From assembly GCA_003543035.1 (NCBI GenBank), contig DPJL01000176.1:9950-27531 (forward strand): a stretch of DNA of 17,582 nucleotides, in the 5' to 3' direction. Below, one piece after another: positions 1-8,310 of the stretch. The notes beneath the pieces were generated by a model. That model worked only from the letters and a program-made list of their open reading frames with translations. It searched no databases and was not told the origin of the DNA. The DNA is from Micromonosporaceae bacterium (GTDB lineage Bacteria > Actinomycetota > Actinomycetes > Mycobacteriales > Micromonosporaceae). Positions within the stretch are counted from its first letter, which is position 1. Every line of letters begins with the position of its first letter. The position numbers and the translations under genes are program-made.

Positions 1-520
1 TGACGAAGTCGACGTGGACGTGCCCTCCCACGGGCAGCCCGTACTTGTCGAGCAAGCGCTGCAACGTCCACAGCTGACCGAGGTCGAAGATCTCGTACTC
101 CGGCACGATCCCCAGCTCCTGCATGGACACGTGCAGGGAAATGATGAACTCCCACCGGTTCATGAACACGTCTTCGCCGAAGTTGACCGTGCCCATGGTG
201 CAGCTCGCCATGTCGGGCGCGGCCCCAAGCACCGCCACGCGATCGCCCTCGGGGTCGTGCACCGAGCCGCCGGTGGACAGCTGCACGATCAAATTGGTCG
301 ACTCACGCAGCGCCGCAACGGTTTCCTTGAGCCGGCCCAGATCGAGCGTGGGCGCGAACGAAGCGTCGCGGATGTGCACGTGGATCACGCTCGCACCGAG
401 CGCCTCGCACTCCTTGGCCGTGGTCACCAGCTCGTCGAGGGTCACCGGCAGGGGCGGCACGTCCGCCTTGCTGGATTCGGCGCCGGTCGGGGCAACAGTG
501 ATCAACGTCCCGCTAGTCAT
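1..520 (-). CDS. Beta-keto acid cleavage enzyme (BKACE/DUF849 family), 3' end outside window
   Basis: This is the N-terminal 173 residues of a gene that reads off the left edge. The family condenses a beta-keto acid with acetyl-CoA to give acetoacetate and a new CoA ester, as 3-keto-5-aminohexanoate cleavage enzyme does in lysine fermentation. The start ITVAPTGAE is a family hallmark. The H-V-H motif (His47 and His49) supplies zinc ligands, and QLSTGG follows at about 80-85. EYEIFDLG holds the conserved Glu143. The ATG at 520 overlaps the end of ygfZ by 8 bases, so the two are probably co-transcribed and coupled. The substrate cannot be told from the sequence. The thiolase at 2739-3878 could consume acetoacetyl-CoA made from the product, but that link is only inference. 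Confidence 0.85.
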   Translation of the reverse strand, partial: MTSGTLITVAPTGAESSKADVPPLPVTLDELVTTAKECEALGASVIHVHIRDASFAPTLDLGRLKETVAALRESTNLIVQLSTGGSVHDPEGDRVAVLGAAPDMASCTMGTVNFGEDVFMNRWEFIISLHVSMQELGIVPEYEIFDLGQLWTLQRLLDKYGLPVGGHVHVDFV

Positions 521-1496
521 TAGGCGATTCAACCGCAACCGTGGATTCTCCGGCAACCAGGGGGGTGTCACCGGAAATTTTGCGCTTCAGAACACCCAAG
601 GCGATAGGACCTTCCTCGAAGTGCCGGACAGCCGTGCCTATGAAGCCCACCGAGCGGTCACCCATCATCACGGGGGTACCGGGTACCGGCAGATTGTCGC
701 TGACGATGCCATCGAGGTGGAGGCGTCGCAGCGCCCGCGGCGGGCGGCCCAGATGATGCACCCGGGCAACGGTTTCCTGACCGCGATAGCAACCCTTTTC
801 CAGGTGCACCGCCACTCCGGTCAAGTCCACTTCAGACGGTAGGGTCCGGTGGTCGGTGTCGAATCCGATCCGCGGAATCCCAGCGGCGACCCGGAGAGCC
901 TCGTAGGCCCAGAGCCCCACGTTGGGCTCAGACGGCGGTTCCGGCACCAAAAAGTCGACGCCTAACTCGGTACTCCTAGAAAATCCACCCGACGGCAAAG
1001 GCTCGATCGCGTAAATGCTTGTCGGCCGAGGCGGCACGGAACCGGTGGAAAACTTAGCCTCCGGCACCGGGAGCACATCGGCCTTCGAGTTGGAGCCGAG
1101 TTGCGTGAAGACCCGAAGCTCGCTGCGGGAGATCTCGACCTGGGTGAAGAAGCGCATCTTGAGCAGAAACGCCTCGAGCTCGTCCACAGTGCCGGGCTCG
1201 ACGTCGAGATAGAGCGTGTCGCCCAGCGACGAAATCCACAGATGATGTTCGATGTGGCCGTGCGGGGACAGCAGCAGTGCTTGGGTGGCCTGCCGGTCGC
1301 CTAGCGAAAGCAGGTGCTGCGAAGTCAGATTGTGCAGGAAGGACAAGCGCTCCGGGCCGGTCAGCTCGAGCACTCCCCGGTGCGAGCGGTCAACGAGGCC
1401 CGGCCCGCGCTGCTCGCGCAGTGGATCGCCGTAGTGGGCCGCGACCGGAGCGTCCGGCGAGGTCGGGTCGAGCTGGCCAACAGTGATCACGCGCAC
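513..1496 (-). CDS. ygfZ: YgfZ/GcvT-family folate-binding protein
   Basis: The product is 327 residues, normal for the family. YgfZ proteins are tetrahydrofolate-dependent factors that help maintain or repair iron-sulfur cluster enzymes in the cytoplasm. The diagnostic K-G-C-Y-x-G-Q-E signature is at residues 234-241 and includes the conserved Cys236. The N-terminal half has the aminomethyltransferase-like fold signature LTGPERLSFLHNLTSQ at about 45-60. The chosen start is GTG at 1496, which overlaps the end of fur by 10 bases. Another GTG two codons downstream is possible. The gene sits between fur and the BKACE gene in a minus-strand overlapping series, which suggests one transcript and a possible link between metal status and Fe-S maintenance. 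Confidence 0.88.
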   Translation of the reverse strand: MRVITVGQLDPTSPDAPVAAHYGDPLREQRGPGLVDRSHRGVLELTGPERLSFLHNLTSQHLLSLGDRQATQALLLSPHGHIEHHLWISSLGDTLYLDVEPGTVDELEAFLLKMRFFTQVEISRSELRVFTQLGSNSKADVLPVPEAKFSTGSVPPRPTSIYAIEPLPSGGFSRSTELGVDFLVPEPPSEPNVGLWAYEALRVAAGIPRIGFDTDHRTLPSEVDLTGVAVHLEKGCYRGQETVARVHHLGRPPRALRRLHLDGIVSDNLPVPGTPVMMGDRSVGFIGTAVRHFEEGPIALGVLKRKISGDTPLVAGESTVAVESPND

Positions 1497-1894
1497 CTGC
1501 TACATAGTCCGAAGAGCGCCACATGGGCGATGTCGAGGCGGAAGCCCCTTTGTTCGCGCAAACGCCTGGCGAGCGACACCAATTCCTCTTGATCAAGCTC
1601 CTCGACATGTTCACAGCTGCGGCAGACCAGGTGAACGTGCTGGGCTTCGTTGACGTCATGGTAGGTCGGGGCGCCGTGCGACAGGTGCACGTGCGTGATC
1701 AGGTCAAGCTCCTCGAGGAGCTCCAGCGTGCGATAGATGGTGGTGATATTCACCCCAGAGGCGTTTTCGACCACTGCCGCGTGTACCTGTTCAGGCGTGG
1801 CATGGCCAAGTCTGCGGACCGCATCCAGCACCATCTGCCGTTGCGGAGTCAATCGCAGGCCACGATCACGCAGCAGGTTCGCAAGCTCGGACAC
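1487..1894 (-). CDS. Fur-family metal-responsive repressor
   Basis: The product is 135 residues, the usual Fur length. An N-terminal winged helix (LTPQRQMVLDAV at 15-26, TTIYRTLELLEELDLI at 51-66) is followed by a dimerisation domain. Two CxxC pairs (Cys91/Cys94 and Cys131/Cys134) should form a structural zinc site. His86 and His88 in HVHLVC belong to the regulatory metal site. Which metal it senses (Fe, Zn, Ni, Mn) cannot be decided by eye. The start is GTG at 1894. It overlaps ygfZ downstream and is divergent from pabC, with at most about 20 bases between the two starts, so one promoter region must serve both directions. Autoregulation would be typical of the family. Confidence 0.9.
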   Translation of the reverse strand: MSELANLLRDRGLRLTPQRQMVLDAVRRLGHATPEQVHAAVVENASGVNITTIYRTLELLEELDLITHVHLSHGAPTYHDVNEAQHVHLVCRSCEHVEELDQEELVSLARRLREQRGFRLDIAHVALFGLCSRCA

Positions 1895-1898
1895 GGTC

Positions 1899-1911
1899 CG
1901 ATGATAATGCG
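1899..1911. promoter_or_regulatory. Possible Fur half-site between fur and pabC
   Basis: The short space between the fur start and the pabC start contains GATGATAATG, which includes one GATAAT hexamer of the classical Fur box. The remaining repeats are not recognisable, so this is only a partial match. Its position between the divergent starts is right for autoregulation. Confidence 0.2.
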
Positions 1912-1915
1912 GGGT

Positions 1916-2737
1916 GTGTCTGTCTTAGCCGTGCTGGGCCGGGGCCTACTCCCCGCCGATTCCCCTTTCATCCGCGCCGACGATCTCGGGCTCACCCGAG
2001 GCGACGGCATATTCGAGACCCTGCACGTGCGGGGCGGGCAGCCTTGGCTTCTCGACGAGCACCTGACGCGGATGGCCGAGTCGGCCAAACGCATGGATCT
2101 CCCGCTGCCCGATCTGCGTGAGCTGGCTGAGCTGGCTTGCTCAAAATGGCCATCGGGGCAGGAAGGCGCCTTGAAGATCGTCTGCACCCGCGGCCCGGAC
2201 GGATTCGATCAGGTCACCTGCTATGCCACCGTGAATCCGGTCGCCGCGACCTCCATCGCTGCCCGCGACAACGGCATCGCGGTGAAGAGCCTTTCGCTGG
2301 GTTACCCGGCGCACGCCCGCGCAGAGGCGCCCTGGCTGCTCGGCGGAGTGAAGTCGCTGTCCTACGCCATCAACATGGCTTCACAGCGCTATGCACAGGC
2401 TCAGGGCGCAGATGACGCCCTGTGGGTCTCCTCCGACGGTTACGCCTTGGAAGCGCCCACCTCGACCCTGGTCTGGCGCACGGGCGACGACCTGCTGACC
2501 GTGCCCACCGAGGAGACCGGCATCCTGCCCGGCACAACTGCTCGCTACGCCATGGACCACGCTGGCGAGCTCGGGCTCACCGCCGGCGAAGAGATGATCA
2601 CGCCGTCCTGGCTCACCTCCGCTGACGGCGTGTGGTTGCTCTCCAGCATTCGCGGAATCGCCCCGATCCGGAGCCTGGACGGAGTGGAATTGCGTATGGA
2701 CAGCGACACTCCGCTTCGGCAGCTTCTAGGGTTCTGA
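1916..2737 (+). CDS. pabC: Aminodeoxychorismate lyase (class IV PLP aminotransferase fold)
   Basis: The 273-residue product converts 4-amino-4-deoxychorismate to p-aminobenzoate and pyruvate in folate synthesis. It shows RADDLGLTRGDGIFETLHV at about 20-38, the likely PLP lysine Lys146 in GGVKSLSYAINM, and EAPTSTLVW near 179-187. It resembles the mycobacterial PabC-like protein Rv0812 as I remember it. The open frame extends upstream to 1523, but that part lies over fur and is not real. Start candidates are ATG 1901, ATG 1907 and GTG 1916. GTG 1916 gives the family spacing to the RADD motif and is preceded by GGGG, so it was chosen. Branched-chain or D-amino acid aminotransferase is a less likely alternative. 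The gene lies one base before the thiolase start, so the two are co-transcribed. Confidence 0.85.
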   Translation: MSVLAVLGRGLLPADSPFIRADDLGLTRGDGIFETLHVRGGQPWLLDEHLTRMAESAKRMDLPLPDLRELAELACSKWPSGQEGALKIVCTRGPDGFDQVTCYATVNPVAATSIAARDNGIAVKSLSLGYPAHARAEAPWLLGGVKSLSYAINMASQRYAQAQGADDALWVSSDGYALEAPTSTLVWRTGDDLLTVPTEETGILPGTTARYAMDHAGELGLTAGEEMITPSWLTSADGVWLLSSIRGIAPIRSLDGVELRMDSDTPLRQLLGF

Positions 2738-2738
2738 T

Positions 2739-3878
2739 ATGGCGTACCTCATCGACGCGGCACGCACTCCCTTTGGCAAGCACAAAGGCGGGCTCGCCGG
2801 CGTACGGACCGATGATCTCGCGGCTGCCCCGATTATCGAGCTGCTGCGTAAGCACCCGGGCCTGGAGGTTGACGATGTCATCCTCGGCGATGCCAATGGG
2901 GCGGGAGAAGACAACCGTAATGTCGCCCGGATGGCGGTGTTGCTCGCCGGATTGCCGGTCACCGTGCCGGGGGTGACGGTGAATCGGCTCTGCGCCTCGG
3001 GCGCGGAGGCGATAGTTCAGGCGGCTCGGGCTGTCGACTCTGGTGAGGCTGATCTGGTACTGGCCGGCGGGGTGGAAAGCATGACCAGAGCGCCATTCGT
3101 GATGCCCAAGCCCGATGTCCCCTTCCCCGGCGACGTGAAGCTATGGAACACGCAACTCGGCTGGCGCATGGTCAATCCAAAGTTCAGTCCGGAGTGGACA
3201 GTGCCGCTCGGGGTGGCCGCGGAACAGATCGCCATCCAGAAGGGCATCGGCCGCGAGGCTCAGGACGAGTGGGCGGTGCGCTCGCATCAGTTGGCCGCCA
3301 AGGCTCCACAGGACGGCATCTTCGAGTTTGCCGGTGTGACAAGGGACGAGTGCATCCGGCCGGATAGCACGCTGGAAAAGCTGGCCTCGCTCAAACCCGC
3401 CTTCACTAAGGACGGCACAGTCACCGCCGGGAACTCGTCGCCCATCAACGATGGCGCGACCGCCGTGATCGTCGGCTCACTGTCCACTGTGGAGCGGCTG
3501 GGCGTGCAACCGTTGGGTCGCATCGTCGCCTCGGCGGTGGCCGGTGTTTCGCCGGAGCGCTTCTCACTTGGCCCTGTCCCTGCAATTCAGAAGGCCCTCG
3601 CTCGCGCTGGGCTATCAGAGACTGACATCGCCCTGTGGGAAATCAACGAAGCTTTTGCCGCCATGGTTTTAAGCTGTCTGGACGAGCTGCCGATCGACCG
3701 TGATCTGGTGAACGTCAACGGCGGCGCGATCGCGGTCGGGCACCCGCTCGGCGCGTCGGCACCTCGCGTGATTGTCGACCTGTGCCGCGAGTTGCGCCGT
3801 CGCGGCGGCGGATTTGGTGTGGCAGCGGCATGCATCGGGGTCGGTCAAGGACAGGCGGTGGTGGTCCATGTCGAATGA
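2739..3878 (+). CDS. Thiolase (acetyl-CoA C-acyltransferase family)
   Basis: The 379-residue product is a cytoplasmic thiolase that cleaves or forms 3-ketoacyl-CoA. All catalytic elements are visible: nucleophile Cys85 in NRLCASG, NEAF at 303-306, His335 in GGAIAVGHPLGASAPR, and Cys365 in ACIGVGQG. The GGVESMT motif follows Cys85. It is slightly shorter than most family members (about 390-400), apparently because of a compact loop around the SHQLAAKAPQDG region. Substrate class (acetoacetyl-CoA, beta-ketoadipyl-CoA or fatty acyl) cannot be decided. The ATG lies one base after the pabC stop, and the end overlaps the NUDIX gene by 11 bases, so the three genes form one operon. Confidence 0.93.
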   Translation: MAYLIDAARTPFGKHKGGLAGVRTDDLAAAPIIELLRKHPGLEVDDVILGDANGAGEDNRNVARMAVLLAGLPVTVPGVTVNRLCASGAEAIVQAARAVDSGEADLVLAGGVESMTRAPFVMPKPDVPFPGDVKLWNTQLGWRMVNPKFSPEWTVPLGVAAEQIAIQKGIGREAQDEWAVRSHQLAAKAPQDGIFEFAGVTRDECIRPDSTLEKLASLKPAFTKDGTVTAGNSSPINDGATAVIVGSLSTVERLGVQPLGRIVASAVAGVSPERFSLGPVPAIQKALARAGLSETDIALWEINEAFAAMVLSCLDELPIDRDLVNVNGGAIAVGHPLGASAPRVIVDLCRELRRRGGGFGVAAACIGVGQGQAVVVHVE

Positions 3879-4455
3879 GCCGAATGCGTGGATGGGCGTT
3901 TCCGACGCGATAATGCAACGCCTGACCGAGGCCGCTCGGGAGTTCAAGGCCTCTGGGCGTGACCCCGCCGTGCCACGCTCGGCCGCAACCGTCGTCCTGC
4001 TCCGGCCGGATAGGAGTGTCTTTCTCATCCGTCGCCTGCGCGCCATGGCTTTCGGCGGGATGTGGGCCTTCCCCGGCGGGGCGTTGGAGCCGGGCGAGAC
4101 TCCGATCGAGGCTGCGGTGCGCGAGGTTGAGGAGGAGACGGGAGTACTGATTGAGCCTGCCACGCTTATCCCTTGGCATCGCTGGCTCACTCCCGTGTTC
4201 GAGGCCAAGCGCTTCGACACCTGGTTCTTCCTGACTGCGCTCCCGGCCGACCAGGAGCCGTTGTTGCCCGAAAGCGAGGCAGACCATATGCAGTGGCTGA
4301 CGCCGGAAGCGGCGATGGCCGAGCACACGGCCGGAAACCTGCCAATGCTTCCGCCGACGCTGATGACGCTGTCGGAACTGTCCACTTACGACAGTCTCGA
4401 GGCGATGCTCACTGTCGACAAGGACCTCTCCGAGCCGTTCATGCCGGAGTTCTAG
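3868..4455 (+). CDS. NUDIX hydrolase
   Basis: The product is 195 residues. The NUDIX box G-x5-E-x7-REV-x-EE-x-G-V is complete at residues 71-93 (Gly71, Glu77, Arg85, Glu86, Glu89, Glu90, Gly92). It therefore hydrolyses a nucleoside diphosphate linked to another moiety, with Mg2+ held by the box glutamates. The substrate is unknown. The preceding FGGMWAFPGG matches NUDIX proteins close to CoA-pyrophosphatase and NUDT19-like groups, but I would not name one. The start ATG at 3868 overlaps the thiolase end. The 3' end overlaps the convergent flavin monooxygenase by 17 bases, leaving no room for a separate terminator. Confidence 0.92.
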   Translation: MSNEPNAWMGVSDAIMQRLTEAAREFKASGRDPAVPRSAATVVLLRPDRSVFLIRRLRAMAFGGMWAFPGGALEPGETPIEAAVREVEEETGVLIEPATLIPWHRWLTPVFEAKRFDTWFFLTALPADQEPLLPESEADHMQWLTPEAAMAEHTAGNLPMLPPTLMTLSELSTYDSLEAMLTVDKDLSEPFMPEF

Positions 4456-6052
4456 CCGGTACCAGCCAAAGGCTCAGATAGTCGTGCGCACCACGCAGCC
4501 CGTCGCCGCCTGAGCGGTAGCCGATGTGCCCATCGGGGCGCACCAAATAGATCGCCGCTTGTGAGCCGCCCGAGTCGAGGCCCAATCGGCGCAACATGAC
4601 GCCGTCCGGATCGGACAGCTCGGCTTCCGACGACCCACGGATCAGATGGTGCACCTGTACCAACTCCGGCCAGTCCTTTTCTATCTCGGCCACCGTTTCG
4701 AGCGACCATCCTGCACTCGGCCCGCAGAGCAGTAGATGCCAAACCGGCTGCGATACCACGGCGTGCAAGGTCGATCGTCGGCCCGAGACCGAAACATTGC
4801 CGTCGGGTAGCCGATCCCCGGCACGCGGCCCGCGTCGCAAGGAGCCCGCACCGTTGATGGACAGTGGACTGTGCCGGTAGCCGATCCCCAATTCCGAGAT
4901 CGCGCGGAACGCCGCCGCCCGCCCCGCTTTGAGCTTCAACGCGAGTGGCGCCAAGACCGGTACCACCCGGGTGCGGGCAAACCGAACGATTGGACTCTCG
5001 GAGGTGGCGACGCGAAAGGCCCGGTCGGACATGCGAAGGACTGCCTTGCCCACCGGAGCACGTTCGGGTGCATAGGTTTGCAGCAACGAAGGTTTGGCCA
5101 GACCTTTGGCGACCAGCGCCAGCTTCCAGCCGAGGTTGATCGCGTCCTGGATTCCGGTGTTCATGCCCTGGGCGCCGGCCGGACTGTGGACATGTGCGGC
5201 GTCCCCGGCCACGAAGACGCGGCCGAGCTGATAGTGGGTCGCGCTGCGCAGGTGGATGCGAAAGTCGCTGCGCCACAACGGATCGTGCAGCACCAGCCGC
5301 TGGCTGGCGTACGAGTCGGTGACCTGCTGCAGCTGTTCCAGGGTCGGCGCCCCGGCCGGAGCACCGGAAGGGCGCATCGCCAGCATCCGCCACGATGCCG
5401 GTGATCCAAGCGGGAAGAAGAACATCATCCCCGCCGCGGCCGGAAAGGCATGCACCGCATTGGGTTCCAGACCGTCGACCTCCAGGTCGGCGAGCCAGAA
5501 GGTCTGCGGGTATGCGGAGCCCTCGAAACCGATGCCCGCCAAGGTACGCACGGTGCTGTGTGCCCCGTCGCAGCCGACCACATATTTGGCCCGGACAACC
5601 TGCTCGGCGCCGGTGCCATCGATCAACCGGCACGTGATCAGGTCGGTGTTGGCCTCCATGCCGGCGAGCTCGACTCCCCGTTCGATGGTCACGCTCCGGC
5701 CGGCGAGATGTTCGCTGAGAATCCGTTCCGTCTGCGCCTGGGAAATGAACAGTAGGAAGGGATAGGAGGTGTCGGGGATGCCGATGTCGAACAGGCCCAT
5801 CGACACCGTCCGCTTAGGTAGGTGCATCGCCAATCGCATGCCTGGATTTCCGGCGCCGATAAGAGTCTGCGTCACGCCGAATTGGGCCAGCACCTCAAGC
5901 GTGCGGGGCTGCATTGCCAGGGCGCGGGACTCATGCACCCGGTCGAGAAGCCGGTCCACCAAACGAAAGCTGACGCCGAAGGATTGCAACTGGCAGGCAA
6001 GACTCAGACCGGTCGGTCCGGCACCCACCACGAGAACATCCACGTCGGCCAT
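4439..6052 (-). CDS. Class A FAD-dependent aromatic monooxygenase (PheA/TfdB/Rox type)
   Basis: The 537-residue product should use NADPH, O2 and FAD to hydroxylate a phenolic, polyketide or rifamycin-like substrate. The Rossmann GAGPTG is at 10-15, the DG motif GCDGAHSTVR at 160-169, and the GD motif GDAAHVHSPAGAQGMNTG at 283-300. A C-terminal thioredoxin-like region starts at about 410 (AGDRLPDG), as in phenol hydroxylase and rifampicin monooxygenase. It stands alone on the minus strand with a 91-base leader carrying two palindromes and the terminator of phoX. There is no adjacent regulator or biosynthetic partner, so detoxification of an aromatic compound is more likely than pathway biosynthesis. 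The substrate is unknown. Confidence 0.9.
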   Translation of the reverse strand: MADVDVLVVGAGPTGLSLACQLQSFGVSFRLVDRLLDRVHESRALAMQPRTLEVLAQFGVTQTLIGAGNPGMRLAMHLPKRTVSMGLFDIGIPDTSYPFLLFISQAQTERILSEHLAGRSVTIERGVELAGMEANTDLITCRLIDGTGAEQVVRAKYVVGCDGAHSTVRTLAGIGFEGSAYPQTFWLADLEVDGLEPNAVHAFPAAAGMMFFFPLGSPASWRMLAMRPSGAPAGAPTLEQLQQVTDSYASQRLVLHDPLWRSDFRIHLRSATHYQLGRVFVAGDAAHVHSPAGAQGMNTGIQDAINLGWKLALVAKGLAKPSLLQTYAPERAPVGKAVLRMSDRAFRVATSESPIVRFARTRVVPVLAPLALKLKAGRAAAFRAISELGIGYRHSPLSINGAGSLRRGPRAGDRLPDGNVSVSGRRSTLHAVVSQPVWHLLLCGPSAGWSLETVAEIEKDWPELVQVHHLIRGSSEAELSDPDGVMLRRLGLDSGGSQAAIYLVRPDGHIGYRSGGDGLRGAHDYLSLWLVPARTPA

Positions 6053-6068
6053 AGCGATATCATTTCCG

Positions 6069-6094
6069 ACTCGCGAGTTTCTCGCAGCGCGAAA
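6069..6094. promoter_or_regulatory. Palindromes in the monooxygenase leader, candidate operator
   Basis: ACTCGCGAGT at 6069-6078 is a perfect 10-base palindrome. Overlapping it, TTTCTCGC-A-GCGCGAAA at 6078-6094 has 8-base arms with one mismatch. They lie 17-42 bases upstream of the monooxygenase ATG, where a TetR- or MarR-like repressor could bind. No regulator gene is adjacent, so this is a guess from symmetry and position. Confidence 0.3.
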
Positions 6095-6100
6095 TGGTAA

Positions 6101-6130
6101 GGCGGGTGCTCCCCAGGTACAGCACCCGCC
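6101..6130 (-). terminator. Stem-loop terminator after phoX
   Basis: Perfect 10-base arms (GGCGGGTGCT and AGCACCCGCC) surround a 10-base loop, 14 bases after the phoX stop. On the minus strand the stem is followed by TTACCATTT, a weak T tract, as is common for actinobacterial hairpin terminators. It also separates phoX from the downstream monooxygenase. Confidence 0.75.
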
Positions 6131-6143
6131 TCGTTTACGCGGG

Positions 6144-8075
6144 TCAGCTTCCGATAACGCCGCCGTCGTTCTTGCGAATCACCAGCGTGGCCGAGCGGGG
6201 CCGGCCGCCCGGATCGAAGTCGGGCCAGTTCGACACCGCGCGTGGGTTGGCCGGGGTCGGAGTGCCCCAGGCCGGGGTGATCTCACCGGGGTGCTGGACG
6301 TTGACGAACAGGGTCCGGTTGTCCGGCGTCAGCGTGAAACCGGTGATCTCGGCGCCGCGCGGCCCGACCAGGAATCGGCGGATCTCGCCGGTTCTTGTGT
6401 CAGCGGCCAGCATCTGGTTGTTGCCGATGTGGTCATATCCCTTGCTGGCAAGGTTCTGCGACGAGTTGGAGATGTCGGTCTGAATCCACAACCGGCCGTC
6501 GCCGTCGAACCCCAGCCCGTCCGGCGAGCCGAAGATGCTGTCGGCGTCCAGCTCCACGGTCGGATCGTAGGCGGGGTCACCGGCGAGCACGAAGATGTCC
6601 CAATCGAAGGTGGTCGCCGTGTTGTCGCAGTTCTTCTCCCGCCACTTGATGATGTGGCCGTAGGGGTTGTTGGCACGCGGGTTGGCGGCGCCACCGTTGC
6701 CTGACCCGTTGGTCAGGGTCAGGTAGACATCCTTATTGTCCGGGTGTACCGCAACCCATTCCGGGCGGTCCAACTTGGTCGCGCCCACCGCATCGGCCGC
6801 CTGGCGGGTGCGGATGAGCACGTCAGACTGGTCGGCCCAGCCGTTGGCAACAGTCAGTGCGCCCTGACCGTGTACCAGGGGCAGCCACGTGCCGGTGCCG
6901 TCGTCGTGGAACTTGCCAACGTAGAGCGTGCCGTGATCAAGCGGGCTCTTGCGCTGCGCGCGCAGCTGCCGCCATGACTTGCTGGAGACGAACTTGTAGA
7001 CATATTCGCCGTTCTGGTCGTCACCGGAGTAGACGACGACGCGGCCGCGAGACTCGGTGAACGTGGCACCCTCGTGCTTGATCCGGCCGAGCGCGGTGCG
7101 CTTGACCGGCGTCGAGTGCGGGTCGAACGGGTCGATCTCGACCATCCAGCCGAACCGGTTGAGCTCGTTGGGGTTCGCCGCGACGTCGAAGCGCGAGTCG
7201 GCCAGGTGCCAGCGGTAGCCGAAGCCGGCCGCGACTACGCCGTACCGTGCCTGCTCCGGGGTGGGCGTCCAGCCAGCCTGGGCCGTCCCGAAGTACCCGT
7301 TCCAGTTTTCTTCGCAAGTCACGTAGGTGCCCCACGGGGTGTGCCCGCTCGAGCAGTTGTTCAGTGTGCCCTGTGCCGGGCCGGCCGCGGCCAGCTTCGG
7401 GTGCGTTGCCGAGACCGGACCGGAGAAGGTGACCGGGGTGGAGCCGGTGACGCGGCGGTTGTAACGCGAATCAGTCAGCCGCCACTCGCCGTGTTGCTTC
7501 TCGACCCGCACGATGCTGACGCCGTGCCCGGCGAGCGCCTTGTTGACCTTCTCCTGGGTCATCACCGCGTCGCCGTCGGTGTAGAGCAGGACGTTGTCGA
7601 TGTACTCATGGTTGAGCACCAGCAGGCCGCGCCGATTGCCGAACCAGCCGTGCTCCGGGAAGAAGTGCATGCCGTCGTGGTTCATGCCGATCTGCTGCGC
7701 CTGCTCGGCCGCAGTGTTGGAGGCGTCCTTCTGCCACGCCGGCCCGGAGGAGCGAAGCGGGGTACCCCAGGGAATCAGCACATCGACGCTGTAGCCCTGC
7801 GGCACAACGACCGAGTCGGCGGATCCGGGCGGAACAGCGGTAAACCCGAGCAGTGGCTTCGGACGACCGTGCGTCGCTTCGGCAGGTGCGCCGTCGACAA
7901 CCGCTCCTCCGGCTGCGCCGAGGAAACCTGCGGCGGCTACCACCGTGCCGGTGCGCATCACTCCCCGGCGGGTCAGCCGGGCCTGCAGCACCTCGGCGAA
8001 CGCCGGGTTGGCGGAGGGGTTGGTGGATAAGTCTTCCGGATCGCTAATCACATTGACTTCATGATCGAGTGACAT
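6144..8075 (-). CDS. phoX: PhoX-family alkaline phosphatase (DUF839), Tat-exported
   Basis: The product is 643 residues. PhoX enzymes are secreted phosphatases with Fe and Ca cofactors that release phosphate from organic esters under phosphate starvation. The N-terminus carries a twin-arginine signal: TRRGVMRTG followed by a hydrophobic Ala/Gly stretch and a likely APAEA cleavage region about 67 residues in. The body has the family's features, including LVLNHEY, TCEENWNGYFG, KHEGATF, VVYSGDD and the C-terminal FVNVQHPGE. The ATG at 8075 was preferred over the in-frame ATG at 8081 because GAGG (8083-8086) is 7 bases from the former but only one from the latter. It runs alone to a hairpin terminator. 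A single GTTCACC lies about 100 bases upstream. Confidence 0.88.
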   Translation of the reverse strand: MSLDHEVNVISDPEDLSTNPSANPAFAEVLQARLTRRGVMRTGTVVAAAGFLGAAGGAVVDGAPAEATHGRPKPLLGFTAVPPGSADSVVVPQGYSVDVLIPWGTPLRSSGPAWQKDASNTAAEQAQQIGMNHDGMHFFPEHGWFGNRRGLLVLNHEYIDNVLLYTDGDAVMTQEKVNKALAGHGVSIVRVEKQHGEWRLTDSRYNRRVTGSTPVTFSGPVSATHPKLAAAGPAQGTLNNCSSGHTPWGTYVTCEENWNGYFGTAQAGWTPTPEQARYGVVAAGFGYRWHLADSRFDVAANPNELNRFGWMVEIDPFDPHSTPVKRTALGRIKHEGATFTESRGRVVVYSGDDQNGEYVYKFVSSKSWRQLRAQRKSPLDHGTLYVGKFHDDGTGTWLPLVHGQGALTVANGWADQSDVLIRTRQAADAVGATKLDRPEWVAVHPDNKDVYLTLTNGSGNGGAANPRANNPYGHIIKWREKNCDNTATTFDWDIFVLAGDPAYDPTVELDADSIFGSPDGLGFDGDGRLWIQTDISNSSQNLASKGYDHIGNNQMLAADTRTGEIRRFLVGPRGAEITGFTLTPDNRTLFVNVQHPGEITPAWGTPTPANPRAVSNWPDFDPGGRPRSATLVIRKNDGGVIGS

Positions 8076-8170
8076 CGACATACCTCACTGTATCGGGCCT
8101 GGGAGGGAGTGCAACGAGTACACAGCCCGGCGAATGCTCGCAACCACGGTTGGCGCGATGGCAGCGACAA

Positions 8171-8177
8171 GGTGAAC
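8171..8177 (-). promoter_or_regulatory. Possible PHO box half-unit upstream of phoX
   Basis: The minus strand reads GTTCACC, identical to the core of the Streptomyces PhoP direct repeat unit, 96 bases from the phoX start. The neighbouring 11-base units match poorly (about 5 of 11 positions each), so only one half of the expected repeat is convincing. The rest of the 8082-8310 gap shows nothing firm apart from a possible plus-strand promoter at its right end. Confidence 0.25.
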
Positions 8178-8273
8178 AACGCCCGACACTGGCATGACGC
8201 GCCCGTGCGTTAACACCACGGACTCCGGCGGGTTAATAGGAGACGACGGATATCTGGCCTTTGCGAACCTCTC

Positions 8274-8302
8274 TTGACCCGCCCGACAGCAGTCAGTGAG
8301 AT
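8274..8302 (+). promoter_or_regulatory. Possible promoter of the arsR-phosphatase fusion gene
   Basis: TTGACC at 8274-8279 and TGAGAT at 8297-8302 are 17 bases apart. Transcription would begin near 8309, making the ATG at 8311 almost leaderless, which fits the absence of a clear ribosome binding site. The -10 element matches the consensus poorly. Confidence 0.3.
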
Positions 8303-8310
8303 TTGCCTCA

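Noticed and set aside
123..842. Long plus-strand open frames over the BKACE and ygfZ genes
   Set aside because: They are antisense to recognisable proteins and have low-complexity, Arg/Ser-rich products typical of high-GC shadow frames.
1523..1915. Upstream extension of the pabC frame
   Set aside because: It lies antisense over the well-supported fur gene and the translation has no aminotransferase features.
6053..6143. Rifamycin-associated element upstream of the Rox-like monooxygenase
   Set aside because: The palindromes present do not match the inverted repeat I remember for that element, so there is no basis to call the gene a rifampicin monooxygenase.
8208..8240. Repeated GTTAA words (GTTAAC and GGTTAAT) between phoX and the arsR fusion
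   Set aside because: Five-base repeats in one short AT-richer patch are too weak to propose as an operator.
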